Assembly (NCBI GenBank): GCA_964408025.1
Contig: CAYOXX010000003.1
Location: 1 to 64,000, forward strand
Reading direction: 5' to 3'
From: CAYOXX01 sp964408025
Lineage (GTDB): Bacteria; Acidobacteriota; DATKUA01
Length of the DNA stretch: 64,000 nucleotides
The notes under the pieces are model-generated. The model did no database searches and had not been told where the DNA came from. It saw nothing but the letters and a program-made list of their open reading frames with translations. Made by a program: the position numbers and the translations under genes. This document shows, one piece after another, positions 52,661 through 60,810 of the stretch (within the stretch, counting starts at the first letter, position 1; each line of letters opens with the position of its first letter).

Positions 52661-52929
52661 TTAAGATATATTCCTTAGTCTTCTCAATCTACAAAAGTGT
52701 CTCTTAGCGAAAGCCCGCCCTGAGCCTGCCTTGAGATATTTTTCGAAACAAGATGCCTTGGAATCGTCTCAAAGCATATTGACAAGACAAGACTCCACGG
52801 ACGAGATTTTGCTGTATGATAGGATTTTCCGGCGTTGTGTTCCTTCAGGCGTCTTTCAGTGTTTGATGTAAGTCCGATATACTTTTTGCTTGGATTAGAT
52901 TCGCTCTTTATTATATAAACATACTTCAA
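52661..52929 (-). pseudogene. GIY-YIG endonuclease-domain gene, frameshifted
   Basis: The first 53 or so residues are a standard small GIY-YIG protein (MKYVYIIKSESNPSKKYIGL, then ERRLKEHNAGKSYHTAKSRP, then WSLVLSICFE). After CFE the frame changes to unfamiliar sequence that stops at 52684. The neighbouring frame continues correctly (DDSKASCFEKYLKAGSGRAF, then AKRHF) to a stop at 52661. An extra GA (TCTC at 52767-52770 on the plus strand) explains the break. Such proteins are related to UvrC/YhbQ-type nucleases. It lies just downstream of tRNA-Ala on the same strand. Confidence 0.78.
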
Positions 52930-53011
52930 TAAAGCCCTCCTTCGCTAAAGCTCCGGCGGGCACCAGCCTTCGCCAAGAGCTCGGCTTGCCAGCCGAAGCC
53001 TTGGCGAAGGC

Positions 53012-53087
<76 letters not shown>

Positions 53088-53225
53088 ACGCGGTCGCGAA
53101 TTGTAGCTGGCCTCTTTCGGGCTGTCAACCGCCCTGGAGTAGTGTGGCACGCGCCGCGGTTGGTGATGTTCACGCCGCCTGTTGTCGGAGCGTTAGCAGG
53201 AGGACCGACATTCCTATCGACCGTG

Positions 53226-53255
53226 TTTACCCGCTGCGCCTCGGTCTGCTACAAT
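53226..53255 (+). promoter_or_regulatory. Candidate promoter of the dop-pup operon
   Basis: TTTACC (53226-53231) and TACAAT (53250-53255) are separated by 18 bases and lie about 50 bases before the dop ATG. Found by eye; the spacing and sequence fit a sigma-70-type promoter. Confidence 0.45.
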
Positions 53256-53304
53256 TGAGGCGCCCCGCGCGGCGTGCCCGCGCGGATTTCCGGGCGGTAG
53301 GAGT

Positions 53305-54819
53305 ATGTCGATTCCGAAGATCTGCGGTTTGGAGCAGGAGTACGCCATCTTCGCCCGCGGCGTCCCCAACTTCGACCCGATCCACGCCTCCTACCTGGTG
53401 GTAAACAGCATCGACCGCGCCGCCGACACCATCTGGGACTACGCCGAGGAGACCCCCTTCGTCGACGCCCGCGGCTTCTGCTACGACGATGCGGTGATGC
53501 AGATCAGCAGCGCCGAGAACCTCAAGATCAACAACCTGCTGACCAACGGCGCCCGCTTCTACGTCGACCACGCCCACCCGGAGTTCTCGACCGCCGAGTG
53601 CCTCGGCGTCCTCGACCTGATCGCCTTCGACCGCGCCGGCGAGCGGATACTGAACGTGGCGCGCGAGCGGGCCAGCAGCCAGCTCGGGCGGGGCCAGGAG
53701 ATCCTGATCGTCAAGAACAACTCCGACCACATGGGCAACTCCTACGGCTGCCACGAGAACTACCTGGTGACGGCGGACCTCTACCAGCGCCTCTTCGCGG
53801 AAGCGGACGCCGTCCCGCAGCCGACCTTCAGCGTCCTGATACCCTTCTTCGTCACCCGCCAGATACTATGCGGGGCGGGCAAGGTCGGCAGCGAGAACGG
53901 CACCGGGACGGTCGACTTCCAGATATCGCAGCGCAGCGACTTCTTCGAGATCACACTGGGCGCCAACACCACCGCCAACCGCCCGATCGTCAACACCCGC
54001 GACGAGCCACACGCCGACCGCACGCGCTTCCGGCGCCTGCACGTCATCGTCGGCGACGCCAACATGTGCGAGGTGGCCAGCCTGCTCAAGATCGGGACGA
54101 CGCGCCTGGTGCTCCAGATGCTCGAGGACGATGCGGTCCCGCTCGACTTCGCCCTCGAGAACCCGGTCAAGGCGATCGTCGATGTCAGCCACGACCCCTC
54201 GCTGCGCACCACCGTTAGGCTCGACGGCGGGCGCGCGGTGCTGCCGCTGGAGGTACAGCGCGAGTTCCTGGCCGCCGCCGAGCAGTACTGCACCGCCCCG
54301 GAGCACGACACCGGCGAGAACCGCCTGGTGCTATCCCACTGGCGCCAGGCGCTGGACGGCCTCGAGCGCGACCCGATGGAGCTGGACGGGAGCCTCGACT
54401 GGGTAACCAAGTACCGCCTGCTGGAGCGGCGCATCCGCCGCAAGGGCCTCGGCTGGCGCCACCCGCGCGTGCGGCGCATGGACATCCTCTACCACGATAT
54501 CCGCCCCGAAAAAGGGCTCTTCCGCATCCTGGAGAGCAAGGGCCGCATCCGCCGGGTGCTTGACGGCGAGGAGAGGGTGAAATACTTTGTCAACAACCCG
54601 CCAGAGGACACGCGGGCCTACTTCCGCAGCCACTGCCTGCGCAGGTTCGGCGAGTACGTTAGCGAGGCGAACTGGGACGTCCTCAGCTTCAACGTCGGCG
54701 ACTCCGGGCGCACGCGCGTGCAGCTGCCCGATCCGGCCAAGGGGACGCGGGAGCAGGTGGAGAGGCTGCTTGAGGAGTCAGCGGGAATAGAACAGTTTCT
54801 GGCCAACCTGCAATCCTGA
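53305..54819 (+). CDS. dop: Pup deamidase/depupylase
   Basis: Dop removes Pup from proteins (and deamidates Pup when it ends in Gln). The 504-residue carboxylate-amine-ligase-fold protein starts MSIPKICGLEQEYAIFARG with the ATP/Mg glutamate near residue 10. It has TNGARFYVDHAHPEFST with the key Asp88, the Dop-specific insertion around residues 40-70, and ends ENRLVLSHWRQALDGLERDP, then NPPEDTRAYFRSHCLRRFGE. VDHAHPE marks it as Dop rather than PafA. TAGGAG precedes the ATG. Because the Pup here already ends in Glu, its main role should be depupylation. It opens the Pup-proteasome cluster. Confidence 0.93.
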   Translation: MSIPKICGLEQEYAIFARGVPNFDPIHASYLVVNSIDRAADTIWDYAEETPFVDARGFCYDDAVMQISSAENLKINNLLTNGARFYVDHAHPEFSTAECLGVLDLIAFDRAGERILNVARERASSQLGRGQEILIVKNNSDHMGNSYGCHENYLVTADLYQRLFAEADAVPQPTFSVLIPFFVTRQILCGAGKVGSENGTGTVDFQISQRSDFFEITLGANTTANRPIVNTRDEPHADRTRFRRLHVIVGDANMCEVASLLKIGTTRLVLQMLEDDAVPLDFALENPVKAIVDVSHDPSLRTTVRLDGGRAVLPLEVQREFLAAAEQYCTAPEHDTGENRLVLSHWRQALDGLERDPMELDGSLDWVTKYRLLERRIRRKGLGWRHPRVRRMDILYHDIRPEKGLFRILESKGRIRRVLDGEERVKYFVNNPPEDTRAYFRSHCLRRFGEYVSEANWDVLSFNVGDSGRTRVQLPDPAKGTREQVERLLEESAGIEQFLANLQS

Positions 54820-54824
54820 CGACT

Positions 54825-54944
54825 AGCCCGCACATTGCACAAGGTTTGGCCGGCATTGGGATTAAGTGATTGATATGCAAATCTGTCCAGCGTCCTTTCC
54901 ATGGGATTCCGCCGGACGGCTGAATCTTATGCAATATGCAGGCT
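54825..54944. mobile_element. Inverted-repeat element, internally deleted copy (120 bp)
   Basis: Both ends match the full element (AGCCCGCACATTGCACAAGG left, TTATGCAATATGCAGGCT right, TA outside both), but about 135 bases of the middle, including the inner palindrome, are missing. The junction is at about 54908-54912. It sits in the short space between dop and pup, and would add a hairpin to a dop-pup transcript. Confidence 0.8.
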
Positions 54945-54967
54945 AAACCTATCGAGAGCGTGGCGAG

Positions 54968-55183
54968 ATGAGCAAGGAACGCAAGAAGAGGAAACCGAAG
55001 AGCCGGCAGGACGCGCAGCCCGAGGAACGGGCGAGCGATGTCGAGGAGGCCGGCGAGGAGCTCGAGGAGCGCCTCGACGAGCTGGACGAGCTGATCGACG
55101 AGGCCCTCGGCGAGGACGAGGAGCACGCCGAGGAGCAGGCGCAGCAGTTCGTCGACGGCTTCAAGCAGGAAGGGGGAGAGTGA
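54968..55183 (+). CDS. pup: Prokaryotic ubiquitin-like protein Pup
   Basis: A 71-residue, highly charged and mostly disordered protein ending FVDGFKQEGGE. The C-terminal Gly-Gly-Glu is the mature form that PafA links to substrate lysines; no deamidation is required, unlike the GGQ ending in mycobacteria. The central helix region EEAGEELEERLDELDELIDE is the part that docks on the proteasomal ATPase. Its stop overlaps the prcB start (TGATG). Identity is secure from size, composition, ending and position between dop and the proteasome genes. Confidence 0.95.
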   Translation: MSKERKKRKPKSRQDAQPEERASDVEEAGEELEERLDELDELIDEALGEDEEHAEEQAQQFVDGFKQEGGE

Positions 55184-55914
55184 TGCCGATGATCCTCAGC
55201 CACAGCGACCCCAGCTTCCTTAGCCTGCTCAGGAGGCACTACCCGGAGCTGGTGCCGCGCATCGACGCCCTGCCCCCGGAGACCGCGCGGGCGGTGCGCG
55301 CTACCACCATTGTGGCGCTGACTTTCGGGGACGGCGTGATCATCGCCGCCGACCGCCGCGCCACGCTGGATGGCCACGTCGTCGTCAGCGATGACGTAGT
55401 CAAGGTCTTCAAGACTGACGAGCACAGCGCCATCGCCATCGCCGGCACCTTCGGGCCGGCGGTCAAGATGGCCAAGCTCTTCAAGACCGAGCTCGAGCAC
55501 TACGAGAAGGTCGAGGGGATCGCGCTCTCGCTGGAGGGCCGGGCCAACAAGCTCAGCCAGATGATCGAACTCAACTTCCCTGCCGCCGTCCAGGGCCTGC
55601 CGGTGATGCCCCTCTACGCCGGCTTCGACACCGCGCAGGGCCGGGGCGTCATCTACGAGTACGACATCACCGGCGGCACCTTCGTCAAGCCCAAGACCGA
55701 GCCCTACGCCGCCAGCGGCAGCGGCGGCGAGCGCGCCCGCTCCACCTTCGAGCACTTCTACCGCTCCGGTTCGAACCGCAGCGAGGCGCGTAAGCTGGTT
55801 GTCCGCGCACTCGACTTCGCCGCCGAGAAGGACATGGCCACCGGCGGCAAGAACTACATCATCCTGGCTATCGCCGCCGACGGCGTCCGCGACATCTCCA
55901 CGGGGGAGGAATGA
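55183..55914 (+). CDS. prcB: Proteasome beta subunit
   Basis: The catalytic subunit of the 20S proteasome, 243 residues with a propeptide of about 40. The mature protein should start at Thr41 (RATTIVALTF); the catalytic partners Asp57 (IIAADRRAT) and Lys74 (DVVKVF) are present, as is the SGSGGE loop. The residue before the Thr is Ala rather than the usual Gly. GGGGGAG precedes the ATG, which overlaps the pup stop. It assembles with PrcA as a four-ring barrel that degrades pupylated proteins. Confidence 0.94.
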   Translation: MPMILSHSDPSFLSLLRRHYPELVPRIDALPPETARAVRATTIVALTFGDGVIIAADRRATLDGHVVVSDDVVKVFKTDEHSAIAIAGTFGPAVKMAKLFKTELEHYEKVEGIALSLEGRANKLSQMIELNFPAAVQGLPVMPLYAGFDTAQGRGVIYEYDITGGTFVKPKTEPYAASGSGGERARSTFEHFYRSGSNRSEARKLVVRALDFAAEKDMATGGKNYIILAIAADGVRDISTGEE

Positions 55915-55916
55915 CA

Positions 55917-56633
55917 ATGCTCGACCTCAGCAACTTCATCAGCCCCAAAGAGCAGCTCAGGATGAAGCAGGAGGTGGTTGAGGATACACTCGCCCTGGCC
56001 TACCCGATCGCCGCCCTCGAGTACGCCGAGGGCATCCTCATCTTCGCCGAGAATCCCAGCATCAGCCTGCAGAAGACCTCGGAGCTCTACGACCGCATAG
56101 CTTTCGCCGGCACCGGCGTCTTCAACGACTACGAGCGCCTGCGCAAGGCCGGCGTGCAGCTGGCCGACGTCAAGGGCTTCCAATACAGCCGAGCCGACGT
56201 CAAGGCCCGCTCCATCGCCTCCGAGTACTCGACGGTCCTGGGCGACATCTTCACGCGACAACAGGTCCCGTTGGAAGTCGAGATACTTGTGGCTGAGATA
56301 GGCGACGCCCCGGCCGACAACCGCATGTACTTCATCCCCTTCAGCGGCGGACTCATAGAGGAGCAGGGGCTCTCGGTCGTCGGCGACTACGTCACCGAGG
56401 AAGGCGAGATCCGCAAGGGGCGCATCCGCCAGCTCCTCAAGCAGGCCGACCCGCCGCCCGACATCTCGCTCGCCGACGGCGCCGCCCTCTGCCGCAGCGC
56501 CATCGGCCAGGTGCGCAACCAGGGCGACCTGCCGGCCGACCACATCGAGCTGGTGGTGCTGGACCGCTCCGTCGATGCAGAGCGCAAGTTCCGCCGCCTG
56601 GGCAAGGAAGAGATCACGGCACTGCTCGGCTGA
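55917..56633 (+). CDS. prcA: Proteasome alpha subunit
   Basis: The outer-ring subunit of the 20S proteasome, 238 residues. It lacks a catalytic Thr and has the alpha-type pattern (QEVVEDTLALAYPIAALEYA, GILIFAENPSISLQKTSELY, DRIAFAGTGVFNDYERLRKA). The actinobacterial ATPase-docking features cannot be judged by eye. ATG 55917 has GGAGGA eight bases upstream; the ATG at 55911 overlaps the prcB stop and is possible. It would gate substrate entry for the ATPase, whose gene is not in this window. Confidence 0.92.
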   Translation: MLDLSNFISPKEQLRMKQEVVEDTLALAYPIAALEYAEGILIFAENPSISLQKTSELYDRIAFAGTGVFNDYERLRKAGVQLADVKGFQYSRADVKARSIASEYSTVLGDIFTRQQVPLEVEILVAEIGDAPADNRMYFIPFSGGLIEEQGLSVVGDYVTEEGEIRKGRIRQLLKQADPPPDISLADGAALCRSAIGQVRNQGDLPADHIELVVLDRSVDAERKFRRLGKEEITALLG

Positions 56634-56650
56634 CCGCCGCGGCCGCCCCT

Positions 56651-56661
56651 AGCCCGCATAT
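56651..56661 (+). repeat. Possible solo end of the inverted-repeat element
   Basis: AGCCCGCATAT preceded by TA matches the first 11 bases of the element. Nothing else of it follows. It lies 18 bases after prcA, just before a hairpin. It may be chance. Confidence 0.35.
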
Positions 56662-56669
56662 CCCGCACT

Positions 56670-56710
56670 CGACCCGCCGCCCCGGAGCTCAGCTTCGAGG
56701 CGGCGGGTCG
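56670..56710 (+). terminator. Strong hairpin between prcA and pafA
   Basis: CGACCCGCCGCC (56670-56681) pairs perfectly with GGCGGCGGGTCG (56699-56710), a 12-bp GC-rich stem. There is no T run, so it may be a weak or Rho-assisted terminator or a processing/stability hairpin at the end of the proteasome transcript. Confidence 0.5.
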
Positions 56711-56743
56711 GCGCAAACCCCGGCATGTCAACGTTTAATGTGG

Positions 56744-56749
56744 TATAAT
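56744..56749 (+). promoter_or_regulatory. Consensus -10 box for pafA
   Basis: TATAAT preceded by TGTGG (an extended -10-like context) lies 132 bases before pafA. No good -35 box stands at the usual distance. It suggests pafA has its own promoter after the hairpin. Confidence 0.5.
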
Positions 56750-56880
56750 CAAAAAATCGAGCCTCGGGGAAGGGGGGGTGTGTTCACCTGCCTCTCGCCA
56801 GGGAGCAGGGCGGACCGGCGCGGCCGGAACGCCTGGCCTGATCCCTACCGGCCCCGGCAACCGGGCTCGTCGGAAAAACC

Positions 56881-58599
56881 ATGCGAAGCCGAATCGTCGG
56901 ACTTGAAACCGAGTACGCGCTGCTGCACTACCCGGAGCGCTCGCGGCACCAGAAGCCGTTGAGCGGCACCGAGATCTTCGAGCTCATGAACGGCGTCATG
57001 GACGAGGCGGGCGTCGTGCGCCTCTACGAGGAGAAGTTCTACCCGGAAACCTCCGGCGAGCCGTTCGCCAACCTCGAGAGCCGCCGCCGCTACTCGATGA
57101 AGAAGAACCGCATGTTCCTTTCCAACGGCGCCCGCTTCTACCTCGACACCGGCGACCACCCCGAGTACGCCACCCCCGAGTGCCGCTCGGCCAAGCAGGT
57201 GCTCGCCTACGACAAGGCTGGCGAGCGGCTCGTCGAGGACCTGGGCATCCGCACCGAGCGGCGCCTGGCCGCGGACGGCAATCCCGGGCGTGTGCTGATC
57301 TGCAAGAACAACATCGACGTGCGCGGCAACACCTACGGCTGCCACGAGAACTACCTGATCCCGCGCCGCGCCGCCCGCCACAGCGAAGGCTCGTACTTCA
57401 AGCTGGTGATCCGCGGCCTCATCCCCTTCCTCGTCACCCGCCAGATATTCTGCGGCGGCGGCAAGGTGATCGCCGGCAACAAGCTAGCCTACCAGATCAG
57501 CCAGCGGGCCGACTTTATCGACTCCGAGCTCAGCAGCGACACCACCTTCCGCCGCGGCATCGTCAACAGCCGCGACGAGCCCCTGGGCAAGATCGACAAG
57601 TACCGCCGGCTCCACATCCTGGTCGGCGATTCCAACCTCAGCGAACTCTGCACGCTGCTCAAGACCGGCAGCGCGATGCTCGTCCTGCGCCTCATCGAGG
57701 AGCAGGGGATCGGCGACGGGCCGGCCATCGAGGACCCGATTCTGGCCCTGCGGGAGATCTCCCAAGACCCGTCGTGCCGCATCAAGGTAAAGCTCGTGGA
57801 CGGCTCCTACGCCAGCCCGATCGAGGTGCAGCGTTACTACCTCCAGCGTGTGCGGGCCCACCTCGAGGCCGAGGGCGCGCTCGGCGAGCGCGAGACCTCC
57901 ATGATCCTCGGGCACTGGGAGCGGGTGCTGGGCAAGCTGGAGAGCGATGCCGCGAGCCTGGGCCGGGAGATCGACTGGATCTCCAAGCGGCTGGTGATCG
58001 ACCGCTTCCTCGGGCGGCACGGCGTCGCCCTCGGCGAGCTGAACAAGTGGGTCTACCTGATCAAGAGGATCAAGAGCCTGCGCCTCGAGGAGTCGATCTT
58101 CTTCCAGCATCGCAACAACCCCGATTTCGACGTCATGGAGTTCGTCAAGAGCCGCGTCAGCCAGAGCGACTTCATCGAGATCAGGCGGCACATCCGCTAC
58201 AGCGAGATCGAGTTCGACGACTACTTCCGCATGCACGGCATCTACCACCAGCTGCTCAAGATCGACATCGTCTTCCACGACATCCGCCGCGACCGCGGCC
58301 TCTACTACCGGATGCGCGACCGCGGCCTGGCGGCCGGCCTCGGCCTGGCCGATTTCGAGGCGGCCGTCGAGCGCGCGCGCAGCGAGCCGCCCCGCAACAC
58401 CCGCGCCAGGATACGCGGCGAGTTCGTCAAGCTGCTCGCCGAGTCGCGGATCAAGGGCGCCGTGAACTGGGATAGCATCTCGGTTCACGACGTGAAGCTT
58501 CGCAAGATTAACTTGCTGAGCCCCTTCAGCAGCTCCCACAAAGGCGCCCGGGAGCTGTTCGGGGAGATCGAGGCGCTTGCGCGCCTGGGAGGAAAGTGA
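56881..58599 (+). CDS. pafA: Pup--protein ligase
   Basis: Joins the C-terminal glutamate of Pup to substrate lysines with ATP. MRSRIVGLETEYALL holds the metal/ATP glutamates (Glu9, Glu11), and FLSNGARFYLDTGDHPEYAT holds the catalytic Asp89. The usual GNTYGCHENYLI, PFLVTRQIFCGGGK and INSRDEP-like (IVNSRDEP) blocks follow. At 572 residues it is longer than the usual 450-480. The extra sequence is near residues 25-70 and in a stretch of about 65 residues around LRLEESIFFQHRNNPDFDVM (about 400-465), before HDIRRDRGLYYRM. The downstream gene overlaps its stop (TGATG). Confidence 0.93.
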   Translation: MRSRIVGLETEYALLHYPERSRHQKPLSGTEIFELMNGVMDEAGVVRLYEEKFYPETSGEPFANLESRRRYSMKKNRMFLSNGARFYLDTGDHPEYATPECRSAKQVLAYDKAGERLVEDLGIRTERRLAADGNPGRVLICKNNIDVRGNTYGCHENYLIPRRAARHSEGSYFKLVIRGLIPFLVTRQIFCGGGKVIAGNKLAYQISQRADFIDSELSSDTTFRRGIVNSRDEPLGKIDKYRRLHILVGDSNLSELCTLLKTGSAMLVLRLIEEQGIGDGPAIEDPILALREISQDPSCRIKVKLVDGSYASPIEVQRYYLQRVRAHLEAEGALGERETSMILGHWERVLGKLESDAASLGREIDWISKRLVIDRFLGRHGVALGELNKWVYLIKRIKSLRLEESIFFQHRNNPDFDVMEFVKSRVSQSDFIEIRRHIRYSEIEFDDYFRMHGIYHQLLKIDIVFHDIRRDRGLYYRMRDRGLAAGLGLADFEAAVERARSEPPRNTRARIRGEFVKLLAESRIKGAVNWDSISVHDVKLRKINLLSPFSSSHKGARELFGEIEALARLGGK

Positions 58600-59786
58600 T
58601 GAGACCAATGCTCATCGCCGTCGCCCTGGTCGGCGCCGCGGCGGCGCTTGCCGCGGCCCAGCAGGCGGAGCCGAGCGAAGAGGAGCTGCTGCGACTGCAG
58701 ACCTACATGCTGGTCATCCGCGACGGCTCGCAGATCGTCATCCGCGGCGACTACGAGGTCCGGGACGGGCTCGTGCTCTTCTACTTCGACCACGGCCGCC
58801 ACCCGGTTTTCGCATCAGTCCTTGCTGACTCGGTGGACTTCGAGGCCACCGCAGCCGCCAACGCCATCCTGCGCAGGGAGCGCAGGCGGCAGGAGCTCTA
58901 CTTCCGCCTGCTAGCGGAGCGCGAGCGCCGCCTCTTGGAGGAGGCGGAAGGTCGGCAACCGCTCATCGTGCAGCAGGGCGAAAGCCTGACTGTCCTGGAG
59001 GGGGAGCAGCCGGGGGCCATTGAGGTCGCCGGCCCGGGGAGCGAGTTCCCACCATACGACCTGGGGGAGGTGGCCGGCCAGCCGCGCAGCTGGGGGCAGC
59101 GGGGGGCGGCGNNNNNNNNNNGCCTGTTAGCAGCCCTCGAGGGCAGCAATGCCCGCCTGGCGGAACCCGGCCGCGGCCACGACGACCTGGTGATGCGCAT
59201 CAACAGGGCGGCCGATGAGGAGGAAGCCACCCGGCTGACGCGGCAGCTCAACGATATCCGTGCCCGGATCGTGCAGGAGCGCCTGACCGGACGGCTGGCC
59301 GGCGACCGGCTCACCGAGCTCTCGCTGCTGGCCGAGGAGCAGGGTCTGCCGCTGGGCTGGCTCATCCCGGATGACGCCGAGATCGTCGACGAGGGCGGTC
59401 TGCAGCCGCAGGCCGAAGCGGGCGCTGCCGGCGGCTGGACCGGCGCCGAGACCTACAGCCGCGCGGAGCTTGCCGATGCCCCCGACGAGTGGTGGGGGCG
59501 CGAGCGTGCGCGCCTGGAAGAGCTGGCGGCGGCGAGCGATGGCCGCCTTCGCGAGCACCGGGACCGCTACAACCAGGTGCTGCAGGAGCGCAACAGCACC
59601 GACTCCGAGGGCCGACGTTTGCTGCTCAATCAGCAGCTGGCGGAGCTCGAGCAGGCGATCAGGGACGAGACGGTGCGGCGGGACGAGGTGCGGCGCGCTG
59701 CCGAGCGCCTGGTTGAGGTGGCCCGGCAGCTCGGCAAGGAGGAGGAGCTGGGGCTGATGCGCGACCGCACGGGAGAGAGGCCGTGA
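58599..59786 (+). CDS. Secreted coiled-coil protein of unknown function, interrupted by an assembly gap
   Basis: About 395 residues with a signal peptide (MRPMLIAVALVGAAAALAAA). Long Arg/Glu-rich helices follow, likely coiled coil (AILRRERRRQELYFRLLAER, LLNQQLAELEQAIRDETVRR). Ten Ns at 59112-59121 hide a few residues. I do not recognise a family. It overlaps the pafA stop by one base and the next gene by four, so it belongs to the same transcript; a link to the Pup system is not shown by sequence. Confidence 0.68.
   Translation: MRPMLIAVALVGAAAALAAAQQAEPSEEELLRLQTYMLVIRDGSQIVIRGDYEVRDGLVLFYFDHGRHPVFASVLADSVDFEATAAANAILRRERRRQELYFRLLAERERRLLEEAEGRQPLIVQQGESLTVLEGEQPGAIEVAGPGSEFPPYDLGEVAGQPRSWGQRGAAXXXXLLAALEGSNARLAEPGRGHDDLVMRINRAADEEEATRLTRQLNDIRARIVQERLTGRLAGDRLTELSLLAEEQGLPLGWLIPDDAEIVDEGGLQPQAEAGAAGGWTGAETYSRAELADAPDEWWGRERARLEELAAASDGRLREHRDRYNQVLQERNSTDSEGRRLLLNQQLAELEQAIRDETVRRDEVRRAAERLVEVARQLGKEEELGLMRDRTGERP
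59112..59121. other. Assembly gap (10 Ns)
   Basis: Ten unknown bases inside the coiled-coil gene; probably a scaffold placeholder, so the reading frame across it is assumed. Confidence 0.95.
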
Positions 59787-60757
59787 ACGAGTCCCGGCTA
59801 CGCAGCGCCGCGCGCAACGCCCTCGTCGGCTGCCTGGCGGTGCACGAGGGCGAGTCGCTGCTGGTGGTCTCCGACCTGCCGCGCAAGCGCATCGGAGAGG
59901 AGTTTAGCGAAGTCGGGATAGAGTTGGGCTGCGAGACGATCCACTCGGTGATGGAGCCGCTCGCCAGCCACGGCGCCGAGCCGCCCGCTCCGGTAGTCGA
60001 GGCGATGGCTGCGGCCGACGTCGTCGTGGCGCCCACCGTAACCTCGCTCACCCACACCGCCGCTCGCCGACGCGCCTGCGAGGCCGGCGCGCGGGTGGCC
60101 ACCATGCCCGGCATACTGCCCGAGACGCTGATCCGCTGCCTAAACGCCGACTACGAGCTGATCGCCCGCCGCACCTACAGGGTCACCGAACTGCTCGATG
60201 CCGCGTCCGTTGCCCGCCTGCGCTCGCCCGCCGGCACCGACATCACGATACCGATCGGCGGCGTCAAGGCAATCTCCAGCACCGGCCTCATACGCGAGCC
60301 TGGGCAGTTCGGCAACCTCCCCTCTGGCGAGTCCTACCTGATGCCGGTCGAGGGCGCCAGCGAAGGCGTAGTCGTCGTCGACGGCTCGATGGCCGGCGTA
60401 GGCCTCATTGCGGCAGGCGATACGATCACGCTGCGCGTCGAGGGTGGCTACGTCACATCGATCGAGGGCGGCGCGGCGGCGCGCAGGCTCGAGGAGCTGC
60501 TCGAACCCCACGGCCGTCCGGCGCGCAACCTCGCCGAGCTCGGCGTCGGCACCAACCACGCCGCCAAGGTAATCGGCGCCATCCTCGAGGACGAGAAGGT
60601 GATGGGCACCGCCCACGTCGCCCTCGGCAACAATGTCTCGATGGGCGGCACCGTCGACGTCAAGGTCCACCTCGACGGCATCATCCTCGCGCCTGATCTC
60701 GAGCTGGATGGCGTGCCGCTGCTCGAAGCGGGGAAGCTGCTGATCGAAGTCGAGTGA
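59783..60757 (+). CDS. M29-like aminopeptidase family protein
   Basis: A 324-residue protein resembling the COG2309 group (M29 aminopeptidases and the NicX-like ring-opening dioxygenase). Typical blocks: NLPSGESYLMPVEGASEGVV (metal-ligand Glu) and LAELGVGTNHAAKVIGAILE, plus DEKVMGTAHVALGNNVSMGG with the His and Gly-rich site. GTG 59783 overlaps the upstream stop; GGGAGAGAGG is its ribosome-binding site. As part of the pafA transcript it might trim peptides from the proteasome. That role is inferred only. Confidence 0.8.
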   Translation: MNESRLRSAARNALVGCLAVHEGESLLVVSDLPRKRIGEEFSEVGIELGCETIHSVMEPLASHGAEPPAPVVEAMAAADVVVAPTVTSLTHTAARRRACEAGARVATMPGILPETLIRCLNADYELIARRTYRVTELLDAASVARLRSPAGTDITIPIGGVKAISSTGLIREPGQFGNLPSGESYLMPVEGASEGVVVVDGSMAGVGLIAAGDTITLRVEGGYVTSIEGGAAARRLEELLEPHGRPARNLAELGVGTNHAAKVIGAILEDEKVMGTAHVALGNNVSMGGTVDVKVHLDGIILAPDLELDGVPLLEAGKLLIEVE

Positions 60758-60810
60758 GCTTCGGCAGGTTTACCCTCTAAGCCATCACAAAAACAGAATT
60801 CGTTAAGGCG

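Noticed and set aside
57180..58475. 431-residue open frame on the plus strand inside pafA
   Set aside because: Highly Pro/Arg-biased sequence in the shifted frame of a GC-rich gene; no family resemblance.
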